From NCBI GenBank assembly GCA_937132145.1, contig CAKZNY010000221.1:1-7136 (forward strand): a stretch of 7,136 nucleotides of DNA, given 5' to 3'. Below, piece by piece: positions 6,854 through 7,136 of this stretch (the first letter of the stretch is position 1; each line of letters opens with the position of its first letter). Below the pieces are notes generated by a model. The model made no database searches and had not been told where the DNA came from. It worked only from the letters and a program-made list of their open reading frames with translations. The position numbers and the translations under genes were made by a program. Origin of the DNA: an uncultured Paracoccaceae bacterium. GTDB lineage: Bacteria > Pseudomonadota > Alphaproteobacteria > Rhodobacterales > Rhodobacteraceae.

Positions 6854-6885
6854 GGTCCTGCGCATCAGTCCAATAGATCAGGACC
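6854..6885. promoter_or_regulatory. Inverted repeat overlapping the candidate promoter; possible operator
   Basis: GGTCCTG (6854-6860) and CAGGACC (6879-6885) are perfect 7-bp inverted repeats separated by 18 bases. One half lies in the spacer of the candidate promoter and the other just past the predicted transcript start, the geometry of a repressor site. Alternatively it is a hairpin. On the plus strand it is followed by G and six T (6887-6892), resembling a weak terminator for plus-strand transcription, but no plus-strand gene ends here. A regulator is not visible in the window. Confidence 0.4.
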
Positions 6886-6900
6886 GTTTTTTGTAATCAA
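6872..6900 (-). promoter_or_regulatory. Candidate sigma-70-type promoter of the operon
   Basis: On the minus strand TTGATT (6900-6895; 4 of 6 to TTGACA) is followed after exactly 17 bases by TCTATT (6877-6872; 4 of 6 to TATAAT). Transcription would start near 6865, giving a leader of about 70 bases before the TTG start. The match is weak, so position and spacing carry the call; a promoter further right is possible. Confidence 0.35.
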
Positions 6901-6913
6901 AAGCTAGCATTAG

Positions 6914-7136
6914 TGTACTGACCCGATCAAGCTTTTCGACGATTTCGGTCCGGTTCTTCCGTTACGTCAACTGAAAACCGAAGAAAGCCTGCTGCCCGGG
7001 TTTCGCGAGGTTTTGAAAATGCGCGCGCAGGCAAGCTACCCTTGGCGGGCATATTTGAAATCGCAGGGGAATGATATTCCCGATGATCCTCGGTTTTACA
7101 GCGCCAAGCATATAGTGACACCGCTTTTCTTACCAA
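6914..7136 (+). CDS. Possible partial plus-strand coding region, unidentified, running off the right edge
   Basis: After a TAG at 6911-6913 this frame stays open for 74 codons to the window edge. It reads like a soluble protein: KLFDDFGPVLPLRQLKTEE near the start, then LLPGFREVLKMRAQASYPWR, and finally DDPRFYSAKHIVTPLFLP. I do not recognise a family. There is no ATG or GTG near the left end; the first in-frame ATG is at 7019, with GAGG eight bases upstream (7007-7010), which would make a legitimate start of a gene divergent from the operon. The protein-like stretch before that ATG, with no start of its own, could instead mean a gene that has lost its 5' end. An overlapping minus-strand frame (6927-7136) also lacks stops, but its translation looks less protein-like. 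Chance remains a real possibility over this length. Confidence 0.35.

Noticed and set aside
6891..6919. Possible plus-strand promoter TTGTAA-N17-TGTACT for a divergent gene
   Set aside because: Only 4 of 6 at each box, and the downstream gene itself is uncertain, so there is not enough to call it.
6927..7136. A 69-codon minus-strand open frame at the right edge
   Set aside because: It ends upstream of the operon with no ribosome site visible and an Arg/Ser-rich translation. The plus-strand frame over the same bases looks more protein-like. With the window edge so close this is not certain.

Overview
The window holds one complete minus-strand operon of six tightly packed genes, reading from about 6865 down to a Rho-independent terminator at 169-202. 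It encodes a branched-chain amino acid (Liv/HAAT)-type ABC importer with a long-chain-type acyl-CoA ligase gene inserted in it. The order in transcription is permease LivH-like (6796-5921), permease LivM-like (5917-4832), ATPase LivG-like (4835-4068), ATPase LivF-like (4068-3298), AMP-dependent acyl-CoA synthetase (3288-1411) and periplasmic binding protein (1377-223).

The protein sequences, moderate-to-high GC and GC-rich intergenic palindrome suggest an alphaproteobacterium, most likely of the Rhodobacterales/Roseobacter group. This is a judgement from familiarity, since no rRNA or marker gene is present.

Layout: 1-119 is a 38-bp-arm imperfect inverted repeat with smaller hairpins in its loop. 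120-168 shows nothing recognisable. 169-202 is the operon terminator, preceded by a second hairpin (213-237) that spans the last stop codon. 223-6796 is the operon, with junctions from a 4-base overlap to 33 bases. 6797-6913 is the upstream region, with a weak promoter candidate and an inverted repeat overlapping it. From about 6914 to the right edge a plus-strand reading frame is open and protein-like but has no recognisable homologue and no clear start; it may be the start of a divergent gene or a gene remnant.

How the genes work together: the binding protein captures a ligand in the periplasm, the LivH/LivM pair forms the channel, and LivG/LivF drive transport. The co-transcribed ligase suggests that the ligand is a carboxylic acid (fatty, aromatic or other organic acid) activated to its CoA thioester on entry, rather than a branched-chain amino acid. 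This link is inferred from gene order. The operon type looks familiar; the less ordinary items are the ligase coupling, the RNA and DNA palindromes, and the unidentified right-edge frame. I saw no CRISPR array, tRNA, rRNA, insertion sequence or defence system.
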